A DNA stretch of 64,000 nucleotides from Streptomyces narbonensis (GTDB lineage: Bacteria > Actinomycetota > Actinomycetes > Streptomycetales > Streptomycetaceae). The DNA is taken from NCBI RefSeq assembly GCF_014649015.1, contig NZ_BMSF01000011.1, positions 186,001 to 250,000 on the forward strand, read 5' to 3'. Below the pieces are notes generated by a model. It worked only from the letters and a program-made list of their open reading frames with translations. It was not told the origin of the DNA and ran no database searches. Positions within the stretch are counted from its first letter, which is position 1. Each line of letters begins with the position of its first letter. Made by a program: the position numbers and the translations under genes. Positions 40,898 through 49,266 of the stretch are shown here, in pieces.

Positions 40898-41950
40898 GTG
40901 TCCAGGCTCCAGGCCGACCACCTGTACAAGGTGTTCGGCAGACGACCCGACGAAGCCGTCCGGCGCCTCGCCGACGGTGCCGACCGCGACGAACTGCGCG
41001 GCGAAGGGACGACGGCCGCCGTCGTCGACGCCGGCTTCGTCGTCGAACCCGGTCAGATCTTCGTCGTGATGGGCCTGTCCGGATCCGGGAAGTCCACCCT
41101 CCTCCGCATGCTCAACGGCCTGCTCGAACCCACCGCGGGACGGGTCCTCTTCGACGGCCGAGACCTCACCGCGCTCTCCCCCCGCGAGCTGCGCGCCGTC
41201 CGGGCCACCAAGATCAGCATGGTCTTCCAGCACTTCGCGCTCTTCCCGCACCGAAACGTTCTCGAGAACGCCGCCTACGGCCTGGAGGTCCAGGGAGTCC
41301 CGCGCGCCGAGCGCGAGACCCGAGCCGCCGAGGCCCTCGAACTGTGCGGGCTCGCCGGCTGGGAGAAGTCCTGGCCGGACGAGCTCTCCGGCGGCATGCA
41401 GCAGCGCGTCGGCCTCGCCCGCGCCCTCGCCACCGACGCCGACCTGCTCCTCATGGACGAGTCCTTCAGCGCGCTCGACCCGCTCATCCGCCGCGACATG
41501 CAGGACCAGCTCCTCGTGCTCCAGCAGCGGCTGAAGAAGACCATCGTCTTCATCACCCACGACCTCAACGAGGCCATGCGCCTCGGCGACAGCATCGCCG
41601 TCATGCGCGACGGCCGGATCGTCCAGCTCGGCACCGCCGAGGACATCCTCGTCCGCCCCGCCGACGACTACGTCGCCTCCTTCATCCAGGACGTCGACCG
41701 CTCCCGGGTGCTCACCGCCGCCGCCGTCATGACCGACGGAGCCGTCCCGGCCGACTGTCCCGAGGACTGCTCCTGCCGGCCCGTCGGACCCGACACCCTC
41801 GTCGCCGACCTGTGCGCCGTCGCCGCCCTGGCCCCGCACCCCGTGACCGTCCAGGACTCCGACGGCTCCGTCCTCGGAGTCGTACCGACGGAGCGTCTCC
41901 TCGCCGTCATGGGCGGGCTCGCGAGCGAGGAGGTGACCGCCCGTGCCTAG
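40898..41950 (+). CDS. glycine betaine/proline ABC transporter ATPase (ProV/OpuA type)
   Basis: 350-residue ATP-binding subunit for compatible-solute uptake. Walker A GLSGSGKST (residues 59-67), Q-loop MVFQHFALFPHRNVLENAAYGLEVQG, signature LSGGMQQRVGLARAL, Walker B LLMDESFSALDPLIRRDMQ and H-loop ITHDLNEAMRLGD. The N-terminal KVFGRRPDEAVRRL region is typical of ProV. The C-terminal tail, where tandem CBS domains often sit, holds a cysteine cluster CPEDCSC and only one CBS-like half. GTG 40898 follows GTGAGG. Overlaps the next gene by 8 bp. Confidence 0.92.
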   Translation: MSRLQADHLYKVFGRRPDEAVRRLADGADRDELRGEGTTAAVVDAGFVVEPGQIFVVMGLSGSGKSTLLRMLNGLLEPTAGRVLFDGRDLTALSPRELRAVRATKISMVFQHFALFPHRNVLENAAYGLEVQGVPRAERETRAAEALELCGLAGWEKSWPDELSGGMQQRVGLARALATDADLLLMDESFSALDPLIRRDMQDQLLVLQQRLKKTIVFITHDLNEAMRLGDSIAVMRDGRIVQLGTAEDILVRPADDYVASFIQDVDRSRVLTAAAVMTDGAVPADCPEDCSCRPVGPDTLVADLCAVAALAPHPVTVQDSDGSVLGVVPTERLLAVMGGLASEEVTARA

Positions 41951-43757
41951 GCTCCCCCTCGGTGACTGGACCGACAGCTCCGTCGACTGGCTCCAGGCCC
42001 ACCTCTCCTGGCTCTTCGACGCCGTCAGCAGCGGCGTCACCGGCCTCTACGACGGCATCGACGCCGTCCTCTCCGCACCCCAGCCGCTGCTCTTCGCCGG
42101 CATCCTCGCCGTCGTCGCCTGGTGGCTGCGCGGCCTCGCCGCCGGCGTCCTCGCCTTCGCGGGCTTCGCGCTCGTCGACTCGGTGCAGCTGTGGGACGAG
42201 GCGATGGCGACGCTCTCGCTCGTCCTCGTCGCCACCCTCGTCACGCTGGTGATCGCCGTCCCGCTCGGCATCTGGGCGGCCCGCTCCCAGACGGTCAGCG
42301 CCGTCCTGCGGCCCGTCCTCGACTTCATGCAGACCATGCCGGCGATGGTCTACCTCATCCCCGGCATCATCTTCTTCGGCGTCGGAGTCGTCCCCGGCAT
42401 CATCGCCACCATTGTCTTCGCACTGCCCCCGGGCGTCCGGATGACCGAGCTCGGCATCCGCCAGGTCGACGGCGAACTCGTCGAGGCCGCCGAGGCCTTC
42501 GGCACCACCCCGCGCGACACCCTCCTGCGCGTGCAGCTCCCGCTCGCCCTGCCGACGATCATGGCGGGCGTCAACCAGGTCATCATGCTCGGCCTGTCCA
42601 TGGTCGTCATCGCCGGCATGGTCGGCGGCGGCGGCCTCGGCGGCGCGGTCTACCGCGCCATCGGCAACGTCGACATCGGCCTCGGCTTCGAGGCCGGCGT
42701 CTCCATCGTCGTCCTCGCCATGTACCTGGACCGGATGACCGGCGCCCTCGGCCGGCAGGTCTCCCCGCTGGGCCGCCGCGCCGCCGCCAAGGCCCGCGCC
42801 GCGCTGAGCGCCAAGCGCCCCGGCGCCAAGCTCTGGGCCCACCGCCCGCAGCCCGTCACCGCCCTCGTCGGCGTCGTCGTGCTCGCCCTCGTCGCCGGCG
42901 GTACGGGTTTCCTCGGCCGTTCCGGCGGCGCGACCTCCACCACCGCTTCCGGCCAGGACAGCGGCCACGGCAAGAAGATCAGCATCGGCTACATCCCCTG
43001 GGACGAGGGCATCGCCTCCACGTACCTCTGGAAGGAGCTCCTGGAGCGGCGCGGCTACGAGGTCGACACCAAGCAGCTGGAGGCCGGCGCCCTCTACACC
43101 GGCCTCGCCGGCGGGCAGCTCGACTTCCAGACCGACGCCTGGCTGCCCGTCACCCACGCCCAGTACTGGGAGAAGTACCGGAACAAGCTGGAGGACCTCG
43201 GCTCCTGGTACGGCCCCACCTCCCTGGAGCTCGCCGTCCCCTCGTACGTGAAGGGCGTCGACTCGCTCGCCGACCTCAAGGGCAAGGCGGGACAGTTCAA
43301 GGGCCGCATCGTCGGCATCGAGCCCAGCGCCGGAATGATGGGCATCCTCAAGGACAAGGTCCTCAAGGAGTACGGCCTGGAGGGCGAGTACGAGGTCGTC
43401 GACGGCTCCACGCCCGGCATGCTGGCCGAGCTGAAGCGTGCGTACGAGCGCAAGGAGCCGGTCGTCGTCACGCTCTGGTCCCCGCACTGGGCCTACTCCG
43501 CCCACGACCTGAAGAAGCTCACCGACCCCAAGGGCACCTGGGGCAAGGGCGACGGCGTCCACACCCTCGCCCGCAAGGGCTTCGCCGCGGACAACCCCGA
43601 GGTCGGCGCCTGGCTGAAGGACTTCGAGCTCACCGAGAAGCAGCTCACGGACCTCGAAGCCGTCATCCAGGAGACCGGCAAGGGCAAGGAGCAGCAGGCC
43701 GTCCGGACCTGGCTGGACCGCAACCCCGGCCTCGCGGAGAAACTCGCCCCCCAGTAG
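41943..43757 (+). CDS. glycine betaine ABC transporter permease fused to binding protein
   Basis: 604 residues combining the ProW-type permease (about residues 50-290: EAFGTTPRDTLLRVQLPLALPTIMAGVNQVIMLGLSMVVIAGMVG is the ATPase-coupling EAA region) with a ProX/OpuAC-type extracellular binding domain (about 335-604) joined through an extra membrane helix (TALVGVVVLALVAGGTGFL). Aromatic betaine-cage residues are in GYIPWDEG, TDAWLPVTHAQYW and LWSPHWAYSAHDLK. GTG 41943 overlaps the ATPase stop, so translation is coupled. Together they make a complete osmoprotectant importer. Ends at a strong terminator. Confidence 0.93.
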   Translation: MPRLPLGDWTDSSVDWLQAHLSWLFDAVSSGVTGLYDGIDAVLSAPQPLLFAGILAVVAWWLRGLAAGVLAFAGFALVDSVQLWDEAMATLSLVLVATLVTLVIAVPLGIWAARSQTVSAVLRPVLDFMQTMPAMVYLIPGIIFFGVGVVPGIIATIVFALPPGVRMTELGIRQVDGELVEAAEAFGTTPRDTLLRVQLPLALPTIMAGVNQVIMLGLSMVVIAGMVGGGGLGGAVYRAIGNVDIGLGFEAGVSIVVLAMYLDRMTGALGRQVSPLGRRAAAKARAALSAKRPGAKLWAHRPQPVTALVGVVVLALVAGGTGFLGRSGGATSTTASGQDSGHGKKISIGYIPWDEGIASTYLWKELLERRGYEVDTKQLEAGALYTGLAGGQLDFQTDAWLPVTHAQYWEKYRNKLEDLGSWYGPTSLELAVPSYVKGVDSLADLKGKAGQFKGRIVGIEPSAGMMGILKDKVLKEYGLEGEYEVVDGSTPGMLAELKRAYERKEPVVVTLWSPHWAYSAHDLKKLTDPKGTWGKGDGVHTLARKGFAADNPEVGAWLKDFELTEKQLTDLEAVIQETGKGKEQQAVRTWLDRNPGLAEKLAPQ

Positions 43758-43801
43758 AGGCTCTTACCAGTGGCCTCGCTGGAGGCCCCTCGCTCACTGG
43801 C

Positions 43802-43847
43802 CGAAAAGGTGTGGTCGCCGAACGTGTTCGGCGACCACACCTTTTCG
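43802..43847. terminator. hairpin terminator after betaine transporter
   Basis: Perfect 21-bp stem with AAAA and TTTT near the outer ends, arms 43802-43822 and 43827-43847, loop CGTG. It is 44 bp past the stop codon. Confidence 0.9.
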
Positions 43848-43936
43848 TCACGACGCGAAACCCCGGCCCAAAGCTGCGTAAGGTTCAGGTAACCGCCCGG
43901 TACGGATACGCACGAGGGACGAGGGAGGGAGCCGAC

Positions 43937-44488
43937 ATGGACGAGAAGGAAGCGCCCCGCGTGGGCGCGGCCGTCAAGAGACGCCGCAGAGCGCTCCAGC
44001 TCACCCTGGCCGTCGTCGCCTCCCGCAGCGGCCTCTCCGTCCCCTTCCTCAGCCAGGTGGAGAACGAGCGCGCCCGCCCCAGCCGCCGCTCCCTCGAACT
44101 CGTCGCCGAGGCCCTGGAGACCAGCGCGGGCGAGCTCCTCGCCGCCGCCGAGGCCTCCCGCACCGTCGACGTGGTCCGCGCGGACGAGCGGTCCGCCGCG
44201 CTGCCCGACGGCGTCCGCGGGCTCGTCCGCGGCCGCCACCAGCTGCACGCCCTGGAGTTCACCGGCGAGCAGGACGCGGGCCGCGAGTTCCAGCACCGGA
44301 ACGACGAGTTGCTGTACGTCGCCGACGGCGCCGCCGAGGTCGAGGCCGAGGGCCGCGCCCACCGGCTGGGCCGCGGCGACACGCTCTACCTCTCCGGAGG
44401 CGTCCGGCACCGCTGGCGCGCCACCGAGCCCGGCACCCGCCTCCTCGTCGTCGCCGTCGCCGACCACGTCGAGGTCGAGGAGGAGTGA
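43937..44488 (+). CDS. XRE-family regulator with C-terminal cupin domain
   Basis: 183 residues. Helix-turn-helix of the Cro/CI type (VGAAVKRRRRALQLTLAVVASRSGLSVPFLSQVENERARPSRRSLELVAEAL, about residues 8-60), then a small cupin barrel (GREFQHRNDELLYVADGAAEVEAEGRAHRLGRGDTLYLSGGVRHRWRA) that usually binds the effector. GAGGGAGG precedes the ATG. Its TGA overlaps the GTG of the next gene, so the two are translationally coupled. Follows the betaine transporter after a terminator; a regulatory link to it is possible but unproven. Confidence 0.9.
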   Translation: MDEKEAPRVGAAVKRRRRALQLTLAVVASRSGLSVPFLSQVENERARPSRRSLELVAEALETSAGELLAAAEASRTVDVVRADERSAALPDGVRGLVRGRHQLHALEFTGEQDAGREFQHRNDELLYVADGAAEVEAEGRAHRLGRGDTLYLSGGVRHRWRATEPGTRLLVVAVADHVEVEEE

Positions 44489-45252
44489 GGACCGTCGGCG
44501 CGGGACCGCGGGTCGTCTCCCTCGTCCCCTCCCTGACGGAGGCCGTCGCCGTCTCCGCCCCCGGCGTCCTCGTCGGCGCGACGGAGTGGTGCACCCACCC
44601 CGCCGGACTCGACGTCGCACGGATCGGCGGCACCAAGAACCCCGACGTCGCCGCGATCACCGCGCTCCGGCCCGACCTCGTCCTCGCCAACGAGGAGGAG
44701 AACCGCGCCCCGGACCTCGCCGCCCTGCGGGCCGCCGGACTCGACGTCCTCGTCACCGAGATCCGGACCCTCGACCAGGGCCTGACCGAACTGCAGCGGG
44801 TCCTCGCCGCGTGCGGCGCCCCGCGCCGGCCGCGCTGGCTGGCCGAGGCCGAGGCCGCCTGGGACTCCGTGACACCGCTGGAACCGGGACCGGCCGGCCG
44901 GCCGCCGACCGCCGTCGTGCCGATCTGGCGCCGCCCCTGGATGGTCCTCGGCAGCGACACCTTCGCCGGCGACCTGCTCGGCCGCCTCGGCGTCCGCAAC
45001 GCCTACGAGGACCATCTCGAACGCTATCCGCGGATCCCGCTCGATGAGCTCCGCGCCGCCGCCCCCGACCTCGTCGTCCTGCCCGACGAGCCCTACCGCT
45101 TCACGGCGAACGACGGCCCCGAAGCCTTCCCCGGGACCGCCGCCGCCCTCGTCGACGGACGTCTGCTCACTTGGTACGGGCCGTCACTGGCCGAGGCGCC
45201 GCGGGCGCTGTCGTGGGAGCTGACCCGGGCCCTGCGAGCAGCGCGCCGCTGA
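44485..45252 (+). CDS. helical-backbone metal receptor/cobalamin-binding-like protein (cytoplasmic)
   Basis: 255 residues of the BtuF/FhuD class III binding-protein fold: RVVSLVPSLTEAVAVSA, VGATEWCTHPAGL, IGGTKNPDVAAITALRPDLVLANEEENR, and C-terminal PDLVVLPDEPYRF. No signal peptide or lipobox, so it should stay in the cytoplasm, unlike transport receptors. GTG 44485 overlaps the XRE gene stop (GTGA). The coupling suggests that regulator and binding protein share a ligand. Its 3' end overlaps the convergent TDT gene by 86 bp. Confidence 0.82.
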   Translation: MRTVGAGPRVVSLVPSLTEAVAVSAPGVLVGATEWCTHPAGLDVARIGGTKNPDVAAITALRPDLVLANEEENRAPDLAALRAAGLDVLVTEIRTLDQGLTELQRVLAACGAPRRPRWLAEAEAAWDSVTPLEPGPAGRPPTAVVPIWRRPWMVLGSDTFAGDLLGRLGVRNAYEDHLERYPRIPLDELRAAAPDLVVLPDEPYRFTANDGPEAFPGTAAALVDGRLLTWYGPSLAEAPRALSWELTRALRAARR

Positions 45253-46423
45253 GCAGCCCGCGCACCGTGTGGAATCCGGCCACCAGCCAGGCGGCCACGA
45301 GGAACACGTACAGACCGACGGCGAGCCACCGGAAGGCGGCCAGACCGGTGTGCGCGGCGAGTCCCTCGGCGCCGGTCACACAGGTCCCGACCGGGAAGGT
45401 GAACGCCCAGAAGGTCATCGCGAAGCCCATGCCCCGCCGCCGTGCCCGCAGCACCATCGCCCCGGCGAGCGCGAGCCACAGCAGCGCGAAGCCCATCACG
45501 GGCACGCCGTAGAGGACGGCGAAGGCGGCGAAACCGTGCGCGTACGGGGCGGGCAGCACGCCCGGGGCCACGTCGGCGAACTTGTTCGCGGCGGTCGTCG
45601 ACTGGCCCAGGGGGCCGAGGACCAGGAAGAGGGTGGGGGTGAGGGCCAGGGGCAGCGGGCCACCGGTGACGAGCCGGCCGAAGACCAGCGGCAGCATGAC
45701 CAGGGTGGCGAGCAGGCTGAGCCCGAACATCGCGTAGCAGGCGATGAGCAGCGTCTGCTGGGCCTGGCCGGCGGGCAGATGGGGTACGAGCAGCGGGCCG
45801 AGCGCGGCGGAGACCATGGGGGCGACGACCGGCAGCAGCCAGACCGGGGACGCGCTCTCGATCCGGTGGTGCACCACCATGAGGTACGGGACGGCCACGG
45901 CCGCCGCCAGCCCGATCACCGTGCCCGCGGTGAACAGGACGGTGTCGATCGCCAGGGCCGCGGGGAGCCCGATCCAGTCCTTGCCCACGATCATCGCGCC
46001 GCCGCCCACGGCGAGCAGCGCCATCGAGAGGCAGCCGTAGAACGGGGCCATCGCGGGGTCCATGAGATGGGCGCGGGCCTGGTCGCGATGGTGGATCCAG
46101 TGCAGCGTCCGGGCGGCGACGAGGACCAGGAGCATCGCGAGCGAGAGGGCCCAGACCGCGGCGCAGACGGTACGGAGCCCGGGGACGTCCACGGGGAGGG
46201 CCGCTCCCGCGTTGGCGATGATGGCCGTCCCCATGACGGAGGCGTACCAGTTCGGCCCGAGGTGACGGACGGAGCCGGCAGGGGCGGAGGTGGAGGTGGA
46301 GGTGGACGCGGTGGAGACCGGGGTGGCGGCTGGGGAGGTGGCCGGGGAGGCGGTGTGCGCGCCGGGGGTGGTGGCGCGGGAGTCCGGACCGGGGGCCGTG
46401 CGGGGTGCTGCGAGGCTTGCCAT
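45167..46423 (-). CDS. TDT-family (TehA/SLAC1) membrane transporter
   Basis: 418 residues. A 50-residue Ser/Thr/Ala/Pro-rich N-terminus precedes ten hydrophobic helices starting at LGPNWYASVMGTAIIANAGAALP, the typical TDT opening; other family parts are LGPLGQSTTAANKFAD and FAMTFWAFTFPVGTC. Family members move tellurite, dicarboxylates, sulfite or chloride; with a LysR regulator alongside, an organic or sulfur anion is likely. ATG 46423 lies 70 bp from the divergent LysR gene. The gene runs 86 bp into the end of the convergent neighbour. Confidence 0.88.
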   Translation of the reverse strand: MASLAAPRTAPGPDSRATTPGAHTASPATSPAATPVSTASTSTSTSAPAGSVRHLGPNWYASVMGTAIIANAGAALPVDVPGLRTVCAAVWALSLAMLLVLVAARTLHWIHHRDQARAHLMDPAMAPFYGCLSMALLAVGGGAMIVGKDWIGLPAALAIDTVLFTAGTVIGLAAAVAVPYLMVVHHRIESASPVWLLPVVAPMVSAALGPLLVPHLPAGQAQQTLLIACYAMFGLSLLATLVMLPLVFGRLVTGGPLPLALTPTLFLVLGPLGQSTTAANKFADVAPGVLPAPYAHGFAAFAVLYGVPVMGFALLWLALAGAMVLRARRRGMGFAMTFWAFTFPVGTCVTGAEGLAAHTGLAAFRWLAVGLYVFLVAAWLVAGFHTVRGLLSGALLAGPGSAPTTAPAAPRPVTARTK

Positions 46424-46471
46424 GACCCCACCGTCGCGCCCTTTCGCCCCACCCACCAGGGATCTTGTGAC

Positions 46472-46483
46472 TATGACGTCATA
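46472..46483. promoter_or_regulatory. palindromic operator between TDT and LysR genes
   Basis: TATGACGTCATA is a perfect 12-bp palindrome in the 70-bp divergent gap, 11 bp before the LysR start. Likely bound by the LysR-family protein; inference. Confidence 0.55.
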
Positions 46484-46493
46484 AGCTGGGTTT

Positions 46494-47456
46494 ATGAGCA
46501 GTGAGATGGCAGGGCGGTCCGGACCGCAGGGCGACGAGCCGCGGCCGCACCTGTCCCACCGGGTGCCGGATCTCGGCGCACTCGAACTGCTCATCGCGGT
46601 CGCCCGGCACGGCAGCCTCGGCGCGGCGGCCCGCGAGGTCGGGATCACCCAGCCCGCCGCGAGCAGCCGGATCCGCTCCATGGAGCGGCAGCTCGGGGTG
46701 GCCCTCGTCGACCGCTCGCCGCGCGGCTCGCGGCTCACCGACGCGGGCGCGCTCGTGACGGACTGGGCGCGGCGGATCGTCGAGGCCGCGGAGGCCTTCG
46801 ACGCGGGAGCCCAGGCGCTGCGCGGGCGGCGCGACTCGCGGCTGCGGGTGGCCGCGTCCATGACGATCGCCGAGTACCTGATGCCGGGCTGGCTGATCGC
46901 GCTGCGCGCCGAGCGGCCCGGCACGGCCGTATCGCTCCAGGCCGGGAACTCGGCGGCCGTCGCGCAGCGGTTGCTCGCGGGCGACGCCGACGTCGGTTTC
47001 GTGGAGGGTCTCGCCGTGCCGGACGGGCTCGACGGGGTCGTCGTCGCGCACGACCGGCTCGCGCTCGTCGCCGCTCCCTCGCACCCCTGGGCGCGGCGCC
47101 CGGGCCTCCTCGACCCGGCGGAGCTGGCCGCGACCCCCCTGATCCTGCGGGAGCGCGGCTCGGGCACCAGGCAGGTCCTGGACGCGGCGCTCGCCGGGCA
47201 CGGCGGTCTCGCGGAGCCGCTCCTCGAACTCGCCTCCACGACGGCGGTGAAGGCCGCGGCCGTCAGCGGGGCGGGCCCGGCGGTCCTCAGCGAGCTCGCC
47301 ATCTCCGAGGAGCTGGCCTCCCGCCGCCTGGTCGCCATCCCCGTCGAGGGCGTCCTGCTCCGCCGCGACCTCCGCGCCGTCTGGCCGGCCGGCCACCGCC
47401 CGACGGGCCCGGCCCGAGACCTCCTCTCCCTGACCCGCGCCCACCCGACGGGCTGA
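46494..47456 (+). CDS. LysR-family transcriptional regulator
   Basis: 320 residues. N-terminal HTH (VPDLGALELLIAVARHGSLGAAAREVGITQPAASSRIRSMERQLGVALVDRS, about residues 24-75) and a substrate-binding domain beginning LRVAASMTIAEYLMPGWL. The ATG at 46494 has no clear ribosome site, so a leaderless mRNA or the in-frame ATG at 46506 is possible. Divergent from the TDT transporter; this pairing is common for TehA/SLAC1 genes and suggests control of that transporter. Confidence 0.92.
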   Translation: MSSEMAGRSGPQGDEPRPHLSHRVPDLGALELLIAVARHGSLGAAAREVGITQPAASSRIRSMERQLGVALVDRSPRGSRLTDAGALVTDWARRIVEAAEAFDAGAQALRGRRDSRLRVAASMTIAEYLMPGWLIALRAERPGTAVSLQAGNSAAVAQRLLAGDADVGFVEGLAVPDGLDGVVVAHDRLALVAAPSHPWARRPGLLDPAELAATPLILRERGSGTRQVLDAALAGHGGLAEPLLELASTTAVKAAAVSGAGPAVLSELAISEELASRRLVAIPVEGVLLRRDLRAVWPAGHRPTGPARDLLSLTRAHPTG

Positions 47457-47475
47457 GGGACGGGGCGGGAGCCGC

Positions 47476-49110
47476 TCAGACCCCCGCGGCGCGGTGGGTG
47501 ATCCGGCCGTCCAGGACCGTGAGGAGGACCGGCAGGTCCGGGAGCTCGGTCGCCGGTGTGGTCGCCGGGCTGTCCGCGAAGACCGTGAGGTCGGCGCGGT
47601 GACCCGGTGCGAGCCGGCCCGCCTCCCGCTCCTCGCCCGCCGCGTACGCCGGTCCCGTCGTCATGCCCCGCAGCGCCTCCAGCCCCGTCAGTGCCTGCTC
47701 GGGCCCGTGCGGCGCCTGGCCGAGGTCGCGGCTCGGGCGCCGGTGCCGGGCCCCGGCCAGCACGCCGAGCGGCGGGAAGGGCGCGATGGGCCAGTCGGAG
47801 CCGAGGACGACGGTCGCCCCGGAGTCCAGGAGGTCACGGCAGCGCCAGGCCCGCGAGGCCCGCTCCTCGCCGAGGCGGCGCGACCAGTTGTCGGTGTGGT
47901 CGGCGCGGGTGAAGTCGCAGCAGTGGGTGGGCTGCATGGAGGCGACGACCCCCAGCTCGGCGAAGCGGCGCAGCGTGTCGTCCGGAACCGTCTCGATGTG
48001 CTCCACCCGGTGGCGTACCCGGACCGCTTCGGAGGCCTGGGCCTTCTCGACGGAGTCGAGGGCGTGCCGTACGGCCGCGTCCCCGATCGCGTGCGTCGCC
48101 GTGGCCACGCCCGCCCGGTGCAGTTCCCCGATGATCTGCGTGTACGCGGCGGGATCCGGCCAGAACGCCGCCGTCGACTCGCCGTTGCGGTCGGGCCGTT
48201 CCAGCCACGCGGTGCCGTTGTCGATGGTCCCGTCCATGAAGAGCTTCACGCCCGCGACCCGCCACAGCGCGCCGCCCGTGCCCTGCTGCTCGATCAGGGC
48301 GCGCACCCCGTCCGGGTCGGTGCCGGGCTGGCACCAGGGCGCGACGCGCAGCCGCAGCGGCAGCTCACCGGCCTCGTCGAGCTCCCCGTACAGCGCGAGG
48401 CTGTCGCCGTTCGCGTCCATGACGTGGCCGCCGGTCAGACCGGCCGCCGCCATCGCCCGCAGGGCGGCGGCGAGTCCCTCCCGGCGCTCCGCGCGCGTCG
48501 GCTGCGGGGCGACCCGCTCCACCAGCGCGCAGGCCGCGTCCTCCTGGAGCAGCCCGGTCGGGCGCCCGTCGGCGTCGCAGACGACCTCGGCGGAGGCCTG
48601 CGCGAAGGTGCGCGGCCCGTCGACCCCGGCGAGTTCGAGCGCCCGGCGGCTGGCCAGCGCCGAGTGGGCGTCGAAGAGCAGCAGGAAGGCGGGCACCCCG
48701 TCGAGTACGGAGTCGAAGGGGGAGATCCCGACGGGCCGGTCGCCGAAGACGTTCGGGTCGAGCCCCCAGGCGAAGAGCCACTCCCCGCGGCCGAGGCGGC
48801 GGACCTCCCGGGCGAGCGCCTCCCGTACGTCGTCGAGGCCGGCGCAGCCCGACAGGTCGAGGCCGCCGGTCAGCTCGGCGCCGGTGACCGGGTGGACGTG
48901 GCCGTCCACCAGGCCGGGCGTGACGACGGCGCCCTTGAGGTCGACGACGGTGGTGTCCGCCCCCGCGAGGGCGCGGATCTCACGGTCGTCGCCCAGAGCG
49001 GAGATCCGGCCCTCACCGGAGACCGCGAGCGCGGTCTGCGACAGGAACGCCCCGGTGCCGGGGTCGAGCAGCCGGGCGGAGAGCAGGACGAGTCGGGTGG
49101 TGGTGCGCAC
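47476..49110 (-). CDS. amidohydrolase family 3 (YtcJ-like) metal-dependent hydrolase
   Basis: 544-residue TIM-barrel hydrolase with N- and C-terminal beta sandwich. Metal ligands in VDGHVHP (His71, His73); other family parts are WLFAWGLDPNVFGDRP, GVKLFMDGTIDNGTAWLE, ATHAIGDAAV, HRVEHIETV and LGSDWPIAPFPPL. Substrate is unknown; relatives act on formamides or N-acyl compounds. GTG 49110 follows CTGGAG. Its 5' region contains 15-bp G-rich tandem repeats. Confidence 0.9.
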   Translation of the reverse strand: MRTTTRLVLLSARLLDPGTGAFLSQTALAVSGEGRISALGDDREIRALAGADTTVVDLKGAVVTPGLVDGHVHPVTGAELTGGLDLSGCAGLDDVREALAREVRRLGRGEWLFAWGLDPNVFGDRPVGISPFDSVLDGVPAFLLLFDAHSALASRRALELAGVDGPRTFAQASAEVVCDADGRPTGLLQEDAACALVERVAPQPTRAERREGLAAALRAMAAAGLTGGHVMDANGDSLALYGELDEAGELPLRLRVAPWCQPGTDPDGVRALIEQQGTGGALWRVAGVKLFMDGTIDNGTAWLERPDRNGESTAAFWPDPAAYTQIIGELHRAGVATATHAIGDAAVRHALDSVEKAQASEAVRVRHRVEHIETVPDDTLRRFAELGVVASMQPTHCCDFTRADHTDNWSRRLGEERASRAWRCRDLLDSGATVVLGSDWPIAPFPPLGVLAGARHRRPSRDLGQAPHGPEQALTGLEALRGMTTGPAYAAGEEREAGRLAPGHRADLTVFADSPATTPATELPDLPVLLTVLDGRITHRAAGV

Positions 49111-49174
49111 GGGGGCTCCAGAGGAGGGGGAGGGGGAGGCGGTACGTGGCCGGGGGAGGGGGGAAGCCGCGACG

Positions 49175-49232
49175 GCGGGTGAGGGGAGGGCGGGTGAGGG
49201 GAGGGCGGGTGGGGGAGGCGGGTGAGGGGAGG
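49175..49232. repeat. G-rich 15-bp tandem repeat
   Basis: Four head-to-tail units of GCGGGTGAGGGGAGG at 49175-49189, 49190-49204, 49205-49217 (13-bp variant) and 49218-49232. The plus strand is almost all purine and rich in GGG/GGGG runs, so G-quadruplex formation is possible. Sited between the amidohydrolase start and the tetR-type stop. Confidence 0.85.
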
Positions 49233-49266
49233 GCGGTGGGATGCGGGCGACCGAGGCCGGAGGCCG

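Noticed and set aside
43758..43850. tRNA or small RNA gene after the betaine transporter
   Set aside because: The region folds as one simple 21-bp hairpin with A/T ends, which is a terminator; no cloverleaf or T-loop consensus.
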